Shown here: in pieces, positions 49,253 through 59,059 of the stretch
Position numbering within the stretch: the first letter of the stretch is position 1
Layout: each line of letters begins with the position of its first letter
DNA from: Methylobacterium soli
Lineage (GTDB): Bacteria; Pseudomonadota; Alphaproteobacteria; Rhizobiales; Beijerinckiaceae
Length of the DNA: 64,000 nucleotides
Direction: 5' to 3'
Assembly: GCF_008806385.1 (NCBI RefSeq)
Contig: NZ_VZZK01000020.1
Coordinates: forward strand, 1-64,000
Translations under genes and position numbers: made by a program
Notes under the pieces: generated by a model
The model's database searches: none
What the model saw: only the letters and a program-made list of their open reading frames with translations
Told to the model about the DNA's origin: nothing

Positions 49253-51370
49253 TCACTCGATCCGCACCACCACGCTGTCGCTCGCGCCGGCCGCATCCAT
49301 CACGGAGATCCGGGCGAAGCCCGCCCCCTCCGGCCGCCATTCCGACTGGCGGCGGGGCCCCTGCGCCACCGGCAGGCTATCCACCATCCAGGTCAGCGGC
49401 GGCACGCCCCCGAGGGCCTTGAGGGCGAGGCTCGGGGGCGCCACGTCGAGCCCGGGGCCGAGCCCGAGATCGATCCGCGCGCCGTCCGGCGGGTAGGCGA
49501 TCCTGAGGGGGGCCGTCAGGGTGCCGGCCAGGGTCTTGGGCAGGTCGCGCCGGATGTGACGGAGCGGCGGCGGCAGCCCCGCCGTGGTGGTCAGGATCGC
49601 ATCCCGCGGCTGGGCCAGGGGTTCCGGCTCGCCGCCGTAGCGGGCGAAGGCGTCGAACAGGATCGGCGCCGCCACAAGGCGCCCGACGAGGCCGGGCACC
49701 GCCCCCCCATCCGCCCGCCCGACCCAGGCCGCCACGGTGATGCGGCGGTCGAACCCCGCCGCCCAGGCGTCGCGGTAGCCGAAGGAGGTGCCGGTCTTGA
49801 AGGCGATGCGGCCGGCGAGCGCGTTCTCGGGGGGCGGCGCGCCCCGCAGGATGTCGGCGACGTACCAGGCGGCCACCGGCTCGGCGATCGCGGCCCGCTC
49901 GGAGGCCGGCGCAGGCGGCCCGTCCCGGCGCCGCACGAGATCCGGCACCGCCCCGCCCCGGGCAAGCCCCGCATAGAGCCGGGCGAGGTCCGTAAGGGTG
50001 ATGCCGAGGCCGCCGAGCGCCACGGGCAGGCCGGGCGCGGTGTCGCGCGGCAGCAGGATGCCGGCGCCGGCCCCCCGCAGCCGGGACACGAAGCGGGCTG
50101 GCCCAACCGCCTCCAGGAGATCCACCGCCGGTAGGTTGAGGGAGAGCTGCAGCGCGCGCCGGGCCGTGACGGTGCCCTGGTAGGTGAGATCGAAGTTCTC
50201 CGGCGCGTAGGTGGCCGAGAACCGGGCCGGCCGGTCGTCGAGGAGCGTCTCCGGATGGGCAATGCCGCCCTCGAAGGCGAGCGCGTAGATGAAGGGCTTC
50301 AGGGCCGAGCCGGGGGAGCGGATCGCCGCCGTCATGTCGATCGCCCCGCGCCGGCCGGCATCGAGGTAGCCGGCGCTGCCGACCTGGGCCAGCACCGCGC
50401 CGCTGCGGTTGTCGATGACCAGGATCGCGGCGGAGAGATCCGGGCCGGCCGCCTCCGCGCGCTCGGCCGCCAGCGCCTCCAGGCTCGCCTGCAGCCGCCC
50501 GTCGAGGGTCAGGCGCAGCACCCGCGCCTCCGGATCGGCCGCGACCGCCGCCTCCGCCGCGTGGGCCGCGAGCATCGGGAAGGGTTTTCGCCCGCGCGGA
50601 ACCGGCTCGGCCTTCGCCGCCTCGGCCTCGGTCGGCGCGATCACGCCGCGCGCGGCCGCGATGTCGAGGACGCGGTCGCGGGCGCGGCGGGCGGCCTCGG
50701 GGAAGCGGTCGGGCCGGCGCGCTTCCGGCGCCTGCGGCAGGGCGACCAGGAGCGCGCTCTCGGCGAAGGACAGCCGGGCGGGCTCGCGGCCGAAATACGC
50801 GAGGCTCGCGGCCCGCAGGCCCTCGACCGGGCCGCCATAAGGCGCGAGCGCGAGATAGAGATCGAGCACCCCCGCCTTGCCGAGGCGCCGCTCCAACTGC
50901 ACCGCCCGCACCATCTGGCGGAGCTTGGCCCCGAGCGAGCGCTCGGGCCGGGGCTCGATCAGGCGGGCCACCTGCATCGACAGGGTCGAGCCGCCCGACA
51001 CGATGCGCCCGTGCCGCAGCCATTGCCACGCGGCCCGCAAGGTCGCGGCCGGATCGATGCCGGGATGGGCCGCGAAGCGCCGGTCCTCGTAGGCGGTCAG
51101 CATGGCGAGCATGCGCGGATCGACACCCGCCGCCGACAGGGGCAGGCGCCAGCGCCCGTCCGCGGTGGCGAAGGGGCGCAGCAGCCGGTCCTGGCGGTCG
51201 AGCACCACGGTGGACCGCCGCGCGGCCCCGGTGAGGTCGAGGGGCGGGAGCGCGGCGACGGCCTGGACGAGGGCGAGGCCTCCGAGAATCGAGCCCGCGA
51301 GAAGCGGGCCGGCCACGAGGGCCGCGCGGGCAAGGCGGCGGGCGCCGGCAGGATCAGGCGGCGCCGTCAT
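49253..51370 (-). CDS. pbpC: Penicillin-binding protein 1C
   Basis: A 705-aa bifunctional peptidoglycan synthase anchored in the inner membrane by a helix at about residues 12-40. The GT51 glycosyltransferase follows, with catalytic Glu in TAYEDRRFAAHPG. Then comes the transpeptidase, with SxxK as SALK in SPGSALKPFIYAL and KTG as FKTGTSFGYRDAW, and a C-terminal BiPBP_C domain ending in ASDSVVVRIE. The pair pbpC plus alpha-2-macroglobulin is conserved in many Gram-negatives, and here they are adjacent on one strand, with the macroglobulin gene upstream and one palindromic repeat between them. Confidence 0.94.
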   Translation of the reverse strand: MTAPPDPAGARRLARAALVAGPLLAGSILGGLALVQAVAALPPLDLTGAARRSTVVLDRQDRLLRPFATADGRWRLPLSAAGVDPRMLAMLTAYEDRRFAAHPGIDPAATLRAAWQWLRHGRIVSGGSTLSMQVARLIEPRPERSLGAKLRQMVRAVQLERRLGKAGVLDLYLALAPYGGPVEGLRAASLAYFGREPARLSFAESALLVALPQAPEARRPDRFPEAARRARDRVLDIAAARGVIAPTEAEAAKAEPVPRGRKPFPMLAAHAAEAAVAADPEARVLRLTLDGRLQASLEALAAERAEAAGPDLSAAILVIDNRSGAVLAQVGSAGYLDAGRRGAIDMTAAIRSPGSALKPFIYALAFEGGIAHPETLLDDRPARFSATYAPENFDLTYQGTVTARRALQLSLNLPAVDLLEAVGPARFVSRLRGAGAGILLPRDTAPGLPVALGGLGITLTDLARLYAGLARGGAVPDLVRRRDGPPAPASERAAIAEPVAAWYVADILRGAPPPENALAGRIAFKTGTSFGYRDAWAAGFDRRITVAAWVGRADGGAVPGLVGRLVAAPILFDAFARYGGEPEPLAQPRDAILTTTAGLPPPLRHIRRDLPKTLAGTLTAPLRIAYPPDGARIDLGLGPGLDVAPPSLALKALGGVPPLTWMVDSLPVAQGPRRQSEWRPEGAGFARISVMDAAGASDSVVVRIE

Positions 51371-51536
51371 TTACCCGCACCATCGGTCCGGGGCGCCGGC
51401 GGCGAGCCCGAAGGGACGCCCCGGTGCCGTGCAATCCGAGACAGACCGAGGCGGCAGGGAACGGCACGCTCGGCGGCTCTGGATCCCGGGCTCCGCCCAC
51501 GCGGCCGCGCGACGACGGCGCAGGCAGCGCAACGGG

Positions 51537-51654
51537 CCCCCTCTCCCGTTCGGGAGAGGGTTGGGGTGAGGGGTGCGCGTTGTCCGGAGAAGTCGCCCCC
51601 CTCACCCGGTCGGCTCGCGCCGACTCGACCTCTCCCGGACGGGAGAGGTGGGCC
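51537..51654. repeat. Composite palindromic repeat, copy 5
   Basis: Full copy in the 306-bp gap between the macroglobulin and pbpC genes, same orientation as the others and 28 kb from the nearest. The long stem GGGTGAGGGGTGCGCGTT / AAGTCGCCCCCCTCACCC has the T-A pair near the loop where copies 1 and 3 have C-G. The upstream flank again has GACGACGGCGCAGGC. No gene was seen in the gap. Confidence 0.88.
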
Positions 51655-51676
51655 CCCTCGCTCCGCGCAGTGCGCG

Positions 51677-54600
51677 TCACCGCGCCGCCTCGATCGTCAG
51701 GGAGCCGAAGGCGGTGCGGCCGAAGCGCTCGGGGCGGTACATGTCCTCGATGGTGGCGCCGGGATGCACGTAGGTGCCGGGGGAGACCGCCCGGACCGTG
51801 TAGGCGGCGCTGAAGAAGGCCGATTGCTCCGGGGTCCGGTCGTAGGCCGCCACGAAGCGGTCGTCTCGGAACTCGGCATGGGCCGGCTGGACATCGGTCT
51901 TGGCCAAGGCGAGGCCCGCGAGCGTGTCCGCGTCGAGGAGCTTCGGGTTGTCGATCTCGAGGCCCGCCGGCAGGCGGTCGACGAGGAGGAGGCGCCCGGC
52001 GGTGGCGCGCGCCTCCGTCACCTTGAGGACCACGACGAGGCGGTCGTTCTGGCGGAGCGGCGCCCGGAGATCGACGGGGCTGCCGTCGAGCCGGAAGTAA
52101 CTGCGCTCGACCGTGTAGCCCCGGGCCTCGGCGGGCTCGGGGGTGATCGGGTTGCCGCTGACGCTGAGCACCACCTGGGCCGGGGCGCGGCCCTCGTTCG
52201 TCACAGTCACGGGCTTGGCGTCGAGCGTCGCGCCCTTGTAGCTGCGTGCCAGCGTCCCGGGCTGGCGCGCGCCGTCGACCGCGAGGGCCAGCGTCTCGGC
52301 CTCCTTGGTCAGCCCCTCGGCGGCCAGCACCATCCAGGCATTCTCCTGGGTGCTGGTGGTGCGCCCGCTCGCCTGCTCCTCGCCGATCACGGCGGCGACG
52401 GGAGGCAGGGCCTCGCGGGTCAGGCCGGTCTCGGCCGCGAGCGCCAGGATCCCGGCACCGTCGCGCAGGCGCGAGCCGTAATCGGCCCGGTAGCTCTGCG
52501 TGTCGGGCGTGCTCTTCAGGGCGGCGAGGGCCGCGTCGAAGGCTTTCTGGGCCCGGCCGCGATCGCCGAGCAACGCCAGCGCCGCCGCGATCTGGGCGCG
52601 GGCCAGCGGCGTCTGGAAGTCGCCGATCCGGGTGTCGGCGAGGTAGCGCAGGTCGCCCATCACCGGCCGGCCGTTGCGGGCGAGCACGTAGGCCGCGTAG
52701 GCGAGGTCCATGCCGCCGTCGCGCACCTCCGTGGTGTTGGCGACCGCGTTGCGCAGGCGGTCGAGGGCGCTCGCGAAGGCCGGCTGGGGCACCGCGAAGC
52801 CGCGCTCGCGGGCGCGGGTCAGGAAGTCGGTGACGTAGGCGTTGAGCCAGAGGTCGTTCGTGCCGCCCACCGACCAGAGGCCGAAATCGCCCCCCGAATC
52901 CTGGCGCGCGAGCACCCGCTCGATCGCCTCGCGGATGCGCCCGTCGAGGGTGTCGTCGAGGGCGAGCCGGTCCATCGCGGCGAGGCGATTGACGTAGAGG
53001 AGCGGCATCGCCCGGCTGACGATCTGCTCCGAGCAGCCGTAAGGGTAGCGGTCGAGGGCCTGGAGCAGTGCCGGCACGTCGAGGCCCGGCACCGCGCCGG
53101 CCCAGACCGAGACCGCGCCGGTGCCGGGCAGGATGTCGGCGAGCAGGGCGCTCGAGACCGTGAGGCTGGCGCCGGGCTCGAGCGGGCGGAGCGAGCGCCG
53201 CACCAGGGGGCCGGTGCCGGGCCCGACCGGCAGCGCGAAGCTCTGGCCGATGCCCGCGGGCAGGCCCGGCCCCGAGAGGGTGAGGTCGAGGCGGGCCGTG
53301 CCGGGTCCGGCCGCCGTGATCGGGATCACGAGCTGGCCTTTGGCCCCGGATTCGAGCGGCAGGACCGTGTGCACCGCCTCGGCGCCGACGAGGACGGGCC
53401 CCGACAGGTCGAGATCGACCGTGTAGGCGCCGCCCGCGCCCTCGACGTTGTCGAGGGCCACGAAGATGCGCGAGCGGTCGCCGACATTGAGGAAGCGCGG
53501 CAGGGTGCCGGTGAGGACCACGGGATCGCGGATGATGATGTCGGCCTGGGCCTGTCCGAAGCGGGTCCCGTCCCAGGCCGTCACCATGGCGCGGCCGGTG
53601 CCGTTGAAGGCGGGCAGCGGGAAGGTGACCTGCGCGGTCCCGTCCGGCCCCACGGCGACGATCCCCGAATAGAGGGCGAGCGGCGCCTGGGTCGGGGGTG
53701 AATCCGCAAGCTCGCCCGCGCCGCCATCGCCGCCGGAGCGGATGGCGCCGAGCGTCCCCTGCATCCCGTCGATCAGGTATCCGTAGAGGTCGCGGATCTC
53801 GGGGCCGAGCGCCTTCTGGCCGAAGAAATGCGCGAAGGGGTTCGGGGCCTCGTAGCGGGTCAGGTTGAGGATGCCGACATCGACGAGCGCCACGCTGACC
53901 CGCGCCTCGGCCCCGGGTGCGAGGCCGGAAAGGCGGATCGGCAGGGTGAGGTCCTGGCGCGGGCGCGTCTTGGCCGGCGCGTCGAGGGCGACCGTGAGCG
54001 CCCGCTTGCCGGCATCGACCGAGAACCAGGCGAGCCCCAGGGCCCGGCCCGGCAGGCGCTTGGCCGCCTGGTCGAGGGGCCGGTAGGCGCTCGCCACCAG
54101 GTAGGCGCCCGCGCCCCATTCTGGCTTGACCGGGATGCTCACCGTGGTGCCGCCCTCGGGCACGCTCACGTCGAGGATGTCGTGCACCGTGTCGCTGACG
54201 ACCGCGAGGGTCGCCGTGCCCTTGAATTTCGGGGCGATCCGGGCCCGCAGGGTCTCGCCGGCCGCGTAGGCCCCCTTGTCGAGGGTGAGGTCGAGGAGGT
54301 CGGGCACGTCCGCCGTCTCGCCGCCGGTCCAGCCGACCCCGAAGGTGACGCTGACGGTGGCGGCCGGATGGCCGGGCAGGCTCGCCTCCAGGCGGTACTT
54401 GCCGAAGCTGACGGGGGCGCCGAGCCGGGCCGGCGCGTCCGCGCTCAGGTCGAGGCGCCCGTCGGCGATGCGGCGGACCGATTTCACGGGCTCGAAGGAC
54501 CAGCGGCCGTCCGCGCGGTACCATTGATAGGTCTGGTCCAGGCGCGACAGGGTCCAGACCACGCCGGAGGCCGGGAGCCGGCGCCCGTCAGGGGCTGCCA

Positions 54601-57025
54601 GCACGAGGTCGAAGCTCGCGGTGCCGCCCTCCTGCAGATCCCCCTTGAAGCCCTTGCGGAGGGCGAGCACGGGCGCATCGGGCAGGATCGGAAGGGTGAG
54701 GCTCCGGCTGAGCGCCCGCCCGCCCGGCTCGCCGACCTGGAGGGTGATGCGCGCCTCGGTTGGGCGGGGGCTCGCCAGCGCCTGGACCGGCACCGTGAGG
54801 CTGGCATGGCCCTTGGCATCCGTGACGGCCTTCTCCTCGATCTCGGCGGTGTTCGCCTCGACGGCCTCGTCATCGAGGCCGACCGCGAAGCCCTCCAGCC
54901 CCTTGATGCCGCTGGCGCTCGCCGCCTGCACGACGACGCTGCCCGAGACGTCGAGGCCGGCGCCCGGCGCGCCGTAAAGATAGCGGGCCGCGACCTCGAT
55001 CCGGGCCGGCTCGCCCTGGCGCAAAGCCGGCGCCTTCGGGCTGAGGCTCACCTCCAGGCGCTCCGGCACGTAATCCTCGACGAGGAAGCTCGCCTCGCCG
55101 ATGGCCGGCGCCTTCGGGTCGGTATGGGCGGAGACCCGCCAGGTGCCGTGCTGGGCACCGGGCAGGAGGGCGAGCGGCAGGGCCCGCCCGCCGAGGCCCT
55201 GGTCGGCCACCTGCACGCGGCGGTACTCGACGCCGTCCGGTCGCCGCACCACCAGGGTGAGGGGCAGGCTCGGCACCGCGGCCCCGCGCGCGTCGCGCAG
55301 GAGGGCGGTGAGCTGCACGGTCTCGCCCGAGCGGTAGACGCCGCGCTCGGGGAAGACGTAGGCGTCGACGGCGCCGGGTGCGGGCCGTCCCTTCACGCCC
55401 CGGTCGGTCAGGTCGAAGGCGGTCTGGGCGAGGTCGAGGAAGCCGTAATCGTCGCCGAGCTGCGCCACCACGAGGCCCGGCGCGATGCCGCCCTCCCCGC
55501 GGGCGAGGCCCGGATCGAAGGCGGCGTGGCCCTGCGCGTCGGTCTTGCGCGTCGCCAAGACCTCGTTGTTGCGCGCGATCAGGCGGATCTCGGCACCCGG
55601 CACCACGGCGGCGCTCGCGAGGGAGCGGGCGAAGACGTGGACGCCGTCACGGCCCTTGAAGGCGGTTAGTCCGAGATCCGAGACCACGAACCACTGGGTC
55701 GCCTGCTGCTCGTAGCCGCCGGATTCCTCGTCGGTGGACGCGACGCTGCCGCTCGGGCGTGCCAGCATGATGTAGAGGCCGGGCTCCAGCTTGCCGACCG
55801 CCTGGAGCACCGGGAAGGCGGTGACGACCTCCTGGTTCAGCTCGCCCTTGGCGGTGTCGAGGCTGCCCTTCCAGATCTGCTGGCCCTTCTGGTCTGCGAT
55901 GGTTCGGGCGGTGGCGCCGTTGAGTTGGCCGAGGAACTCCTCGGAGCGCAGCGAGGGCAGCAGGCCGCGGTCGCCGATGCGCAGCACCTCGACATCGAGC
56001 TTGGGCGCGTTCACGGAGACCAGGGGCACGCCGGCCTGGCCGGTGCGGGGCAGGACGTAGTTGCGGCCGGTGAAGCGCACCTGGGGCGAGCGGTCCCGGA
56101 CGTAGATCTCGTAATCGGCCGATTTCAGCAGGGCCTCGCCGACGCCGGACGGCAGGCCCTCGCGCAGCACGAAGGCGTAGCGGGCGCCGTGCTTCAGCCC
56201 GTCGACGCAGACCTGGCTGCCCTCGGCCGTGACGGCGGCGTTCGACGCGCCCGAGACGGCCACGAAGGGGGCGAAATCGGTCTTGGGCGCGAGGCTCTCG
56301 GAGAACTGGAAGCAGGCGCGCGGCGAGGCCGCGTCCGAATCCACCTTGTAGTCGAGGATGCGGAAGCCGTGCTCGGCGCGGACCGCGTCATAGGTCTCGC
56401 GCACCGCGGCGACGTCGTCGAGGGCGAGGCTCGCCCAGTAGGCTTCCAGCGCCGAGCGCCATTCCGACTGGGTGCCGTAGGCCTCGGCCAGGACCCCCAG
56501 GGCCTCGGCCTCGGCGGGCGCCGTCCTGGCGCGCCAATAGGCCTGGTAGGCGGCGGCCAAGGCCCGCCCGCGCAGGCGCGTCCGGCTCTGGTAATCGCCC
56601 TGCGCCTCGTCGGCGCCGGCCGCATCGGCGGCCCGCGCATAGGCGAGCCAGTTCTGCGGATCGGCGGGGTCGGCCGCCACGGCCGCCGTGAGCGGCAGCA
56701 GGGCCTCGACTGGCTTCTCGGCCTCGATCAAAGCCTCGCCGGCTCTGCGGGACTGGGCGGCGGGCTTCTGCGCGGCCGTGCCGGCCTCAGTCCTCAGCGC
56801 CGTCTCCAGCCGGACGCCCGCGCTCGCGAGGCTCTCGCGCAGGAAGCTCTTCTGCGGGGCGGCGGCCTTCTGCGGGGCGGCCTTCGGGGCGGTGCGGGCG
56901 GAGGGAGTGAGCGGGGCCTGCGCGAGAACCGGGAGCGCCAGGGCCCCGCTCCAGGCGAGCGCGCCCGCGATGAGGCCGATCCGGCGCCCGAACCGTGAAG
57001 ACCCGACCATGACCCGACCCCGCAT
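51677..57025 (-). CDS. Bacterial alpha-2-macroglobulin (YfhM-like)
   Basis: A 1782-aa periplasmic protease trap. A signal peptide covers residues 1-35 (ALAWSGALALPVLAQ). MG-type beta domains run through the middle, and the alpha/alpha thioester domain contains YPYGCSEQIVSRAMPLLY, with C1331 and Q1334 forming the thioester that links attacking proteases covalently. The macroglobulin is thought to guard the envelope together with PBP1C, encoded downstream. ATG 57025 is preferred because GGGGGA lies 6 bp upstream; ATG 57010 is in frame too. Length is in the usual range for this type. Confidence 0.94.
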   Translation of the reverse strand: MRGRVMVGSSRFGRRIGLIAGALAWSGALALPVLAQAPLTPSARTAPKAAPQKAAAPQKSFLRESLASAGVRLETALRTEAGTAAQKPAAQSRRAGEALIEAEKPVEALLPLTAAVAADPADPQNWLAYARAADAAGADEAQGDYQSRTRLRGRALAAAYQAYWRARTAPAEAEALGVLAEAYGTQSEWRSALEAYWASLALDDVAAVRETYDAVRAEHGFRILDYKVDSDAASPRACFQFSESLAPKTDFAPFVAVSGASNAAVTAEGSQVCVDGLKHGARYAFVLREGLPSGVGEALLKSADYEIYVRDRSPQVRFTGRNYVLPRTGQAGVPLVSVNAPKLDVEVLRIGDRGLLPSLRSEEFLGQLNGATARTIADQKGQQIWKGSLDTAKGELNQEVVTAFPVLQAVGKLEPGLYIMLARPSGSVASTDEESGGYEQQATQWFVVSDLGLTAFKGRDGVHVFARSLASAAVVPGAEIRLIARNNEVLATRKTDAQGHAAFDPGLARGEGGIAPGLVVAQLGDDYGFLDLAQTAFDLTDRGVKGRPAPGAVDAYVFPERGVYRSGETVQLTALLRDARGAAVPSLPLTLVVRRPDGVEYRRVQVADQGLGGRALPLALLPGAQHGTWRVSAHTDPKAPAIGEASFLVEDYVPERLEVSLSPKAPALRQGEPARIEVAARYLYGAPGAGLDVSGSVVVQAASASGIKGLEGFAVGLDDEAVEANTAEIEEKAVTDAKGHASLTVPVQALASPRPTEARITLQVGEPGGRALSRSLTLPILPDAPVLALRKGFKGDLQEGGTASFDLVLAAPDGRRLPASGVVWTLSRLDQTYQWYRADGRWSFEPVKSVRRIADGRLDLSADAPARLGAPVSFGKYRLEASLPGHPAATVSVTFGVGWTGGETADVPDLLDLTLDKGAYAAGETLRARIAPKFKGTATLAVVSDTVHDILDVSVPEGGTTVSIPVKPEWGAGAYLVASAYRPLDQAAKRLPGRALGLAWFSVDAGKRALTVALDAPAKTRPRQDLTLPIRLSGLAPGAEARVSVALVDVGILNLTRYEAPNPFAHFFGQKALGPEIRDLYGYLIDGMQGTLGAIRSGGDGGAGELADSPPTQAPLALYSGIVAVGPDGTAQVTFPLPAFNGTGRAMVTAWDGTRFGQAQADIIIRDPVVLTGTLPRFLNVGDRSRIFVALDNVEGAGGAYTVDLDLSGPVLVGAEAVHTVLPLESGAKGQLVIPITAAGPGTARLDLTLSGPGLPAGIGQSFALPVGPGTGPLVRRSLRPLEPGASLTVSSALLADILPGTGAVSVWAGAVPGLDVPALLQALDRYPYGCSEQIVSRAMPLLYVNRLAAMDRLALDDTLDGRIREAIERVLARQDSGGDFGLWSVGGTNDLWLNAYVTDFLTRARERGFAVPQPAFASALDRLRNAVANTTEVRDGGMDLAYAAYVLARNGRPVMGDLRYLADTRIGDFQTPLARAQIAAALALLGDRGRAQKAFDAALAALKSTPDTQSYRADYGSRLRDGAGILALAAETGLTREALPPVAAVIGEEQASGRTTSTQENAWMVLAAEGLTKEAETLALAVDGARQPGTLARSYKGATLDAKPVTVTNEGRAPAQVVLSVSGNPITPEPAEARGYTVERSYFRLDGSPVDLRAPLRQNDRLVVVLKVTEARATAGRLLLVDRLPAGLEIDNPKLLDADTLAGLALAKTDVQPAHAEFRDDRFVAAYDRTPEQSAFFSAAYTVRAVSPGTYVHPGATIEDMYRPERFGRTAFGSLTIEAAR

Positions 57026-57202
57026 GACCGTTCCCCCCGATTGGCGACGCACGGGCAGCAATTCCGGCCGCTCCCCCACGGCCGCGAGCCTAGCACCTGC
57101 CGCAGGGGCCGCAATGCTCCGGGAGGCCGTCGCGGCGGGCGCTGGCCATCCGTCCCCGGCTCTGCCAGTTTCCCGGTCCCCAAAGGTCGGAGATCAGATC
57201 GG

Positions 57203-58702
57203 ATGGCGCGCCGCCCACGCTTCGGCTTCGTGACCGGCCTCGCGGCGGCGCTCCTCAGCGCGACCGGCGCCGGCGCGCAGGCGCCGGCACCTCGGCCGAA
57301 GCCGGCCCCCGCCGCAGCGCCCGCCCAGCCCGACCCCGCCTACGAGGCCGCCAGGACCGCGTTCGAGGCGCTGCCCGAGACCGAGCGCAAGGGCTTGCAG
57401 GACGCGCTGATCTGGACCGGCGACTACAACAGCGTGGTGTCCGGCGCCTTCGGGCGGCGCAGCTTCGAGGCGCTGAACGCCTTCCGGGCGCGCACGGCCC
57501 CGACCGCGACGGACCCGCTGGAGCCGCGCCTGCGGGCCGCGATCCTGGCGGCGGGCGAGGCGGCCCGCAAGGCGGCGCGCTTCACGGTGAAGCCCGACCC
57601 GGCGAGCGGCGCGGTCCTGGGCCTGCCCGAGCGCTGGTTCACGACGCGCAATTCCCTGGCGGGCGGCACCCGCTGGCAGAGCGCGGACGGGCGCGTCACC
57701 CTGGAGAGCCGCGCCTTCGCCCCCGGCGAGACCGATCTCGACGCCCTGTTCGAGCGGGCGACCGCGCCCCTCAACGACCGCCGGGTGACCTACAAGTTGA
57801 AGCGCGCCGATTTCATCGTGGTGACGGCCGAGACCGCGGCGGGCAAGTCCTACATCCGCTACGCCGCCGGCCCCGAGGGAATCCGCGGCTTCGCGCTCGG
57901 CTACGACAAGGCGCTCGCGGGCGAGATCGACCGCCTCGTCATCGCGATCGCCAACAGCTTCGTGCCGTTCCCGAGCGCGGCCGCCCCACTGAGCGCATCC
58001 GCTCCGGCCCCGCAGGCGAGCGCCAAGGCGGTCCCGGCCGCGAGCCAGACCCCCGCGGTTGCGCGGGCTCCCGCGGCGGCGGCAAGCCCGGCACAGGCCC
58101 CCGCGACCCAGGCCGCCGCGACCCAGGTCCCGGCGCCTCAAGTCCCTCTGGCGACCGGGATCGCGGTGGCGCCGGGCCGGGTGCTCACGGTCGCGCAGGC
58201 GCTTGAAGGCTGCGCGGCACCGCACGTCGGCGCTCTGCCGGCCCGGGTGCTGGCGTCCGATCCGGCCCGCGGCCTCGCGCTCCTGGAAGCCGGTGCGGTG
58301 CGCGTGGTCGCACCGCTCGCCCCCCGGGAAAAACCGGTGGCGGAGGGCGACGCCCTCGTGGTGGTGGTGGCCGATGCGAGCGGGATCTCGGTGGCGCCGG
58401 GATCGGGCGCGTCGGCGGGCGGCGTGTTCGCCCCGCTCCAGCCCGGCGCGGCCGGGGCGCCGGTGCTCGACCGCGCCGGGGCGCTCGTCGGCCTTGTGGC
58501 ACGGTTTCCCGCATCACCCCGCCTGGTCGCCGGGGTGATGCCGCCGACGAGCCAGCCGCTGATCGCGGCCGGCACGGTCGCGGCGTTCCTGGGCGAGCAC
58601 GGCGTCGCCTCCGCTCAGCCCCCGACCGGGAGCCTCGCGAGTCTCGGGGCCGTGACGGCACCGCTCACGGGTGCCGTCACGGCGATTTGGTGCGGGCGAT
58701 AG
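57203..58702 (+). CDS. Exported protein with degenerate serine-protease-like C-terminus
   Basis: A 499-aa protein with a signal peptide (residues 1-26, GAGAQA). Residues about 45-95 form a peptidoglycan-binding-like helical unit (ALPETERKGLQDALIWTGDYNSV). An alpha/beta part follows to about 250, then a 75-residue Ala/Pro/Gln linker. The last 170 residues resemble a trypsin-like fold (TGIAVAPGRVLTVAQAL, DPARGLALLE, GAPVLDRAGALVGLVARF). The GDSG equivalent reads GAPV, without the serine, and no catalytic His is seen at the expected place, so it is probably an inactive, binding protein. The ATG at 57203 fits the signal peptide. Divergent from the macroglobulin gene. Confidence 0.72.
   Translation: MARRPRFGFVTGLAAALLSATGAGAQAPAPRPKPAPAAAPAQPDPAYEAARTAFEALPETERKGLQDALIWTGDYNSVVSGAFGRRSFEALNAFRARTAPTATDPLEPRLRAAILAAGEAARKAARFTVKPDPASGAVLGLPERWFTTRNSLAGGTRWQSADGRVTLESRAFAPGETDLDALFERATAPLNDRRVTYKLKRADFIVVTAETAAGKSYIRYAAGPEGIRGFALGYDKALAGEIDRLVIAIANSFVPFPSAAAPLSASAPAPQASAKAVPAASQTPAVARAPAAAASPAQAPATQAAATQVPAPQVPLATGIAVAPGRVLTVAQALEGCAAPHVGALPARVLASDPARGLALLEAGAVRVVAPLAPREKPVAEGDALVVVVADASGISVAPGSGASAGGVFAPLQPGAAGAPVLDRAGALVGLVARFPASPRLVAGVMPPTSQPLIAAGTVAAFLGEHGVASAQPPTGSLASLGAVTAPLTGAVTAIWCGR
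58649..58683 (+). other. Perfect 14-bp hairpin at the 3' end of the exported protein gene
   Basis: GCCGTGACGGCACC (58649-58662) and GGTGCCGTCACGGC (58670-58683) with a 7-base loop, inside the last codons (VTAPLTGAVT). There is no T run, only ATTTGG. It may act as a factor-independent pause site or protect the mRNA end. Confidence 0.6.
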
Positions 58703-58742
58703 GTCCCGGGCGGGCGATGAATCCTTGCGGCGATCCTCCGGT

Positions 58743-58898
58743 TCAGAGGCGCCCGGTCACCAGCAGGACGATCAGGATGATCACGAGCAGGCCGCCGAGG
58801 CCGAAGCTCGGGCCTCGGTAGGCGCCGCCGCCGAGGAAGTTGCCGCCGCCGAGGACGATCAGGATCAGGACGATCAGCAGAATGGTGGTCAGGGTCAT
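58743..58898 (-). CDS. DUF3309 family small membrane protein
   Basis: A 51-aa peptide with two hydrophobic helices (TTILLIVLILIVLGG and GGLLVIILIVLLVTGRL) joined by a Gly-rich loop with GPSFG. This is the standard DUF3309 layout. Members are common, often stress-related, small membrane proteins without known function. GGAG lies about 9 bp before the ATG at 58898. Confidence 0.82.
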   Translation of the reverse strand: MTLTTILLIVLILIVLGGGNFLGGGAYRGPSFGLGGLLVIILIVLLVTGRL

Positions 58899-59059
58899 GG
58901 ACGTGATCTCCGGTCGGCCCGCAGATAGGTCCATCTGACGCGAGCTTGACGGTTCCAACGTCGCCTGGGCCGATTCCGTTCAACGCCGCGATGCAGTTCA
59001 GCCAGAATGATGTGGATCAGCCACACCTTTCAGACGTGCGGGCCTCGCCGGTGCCGGTG

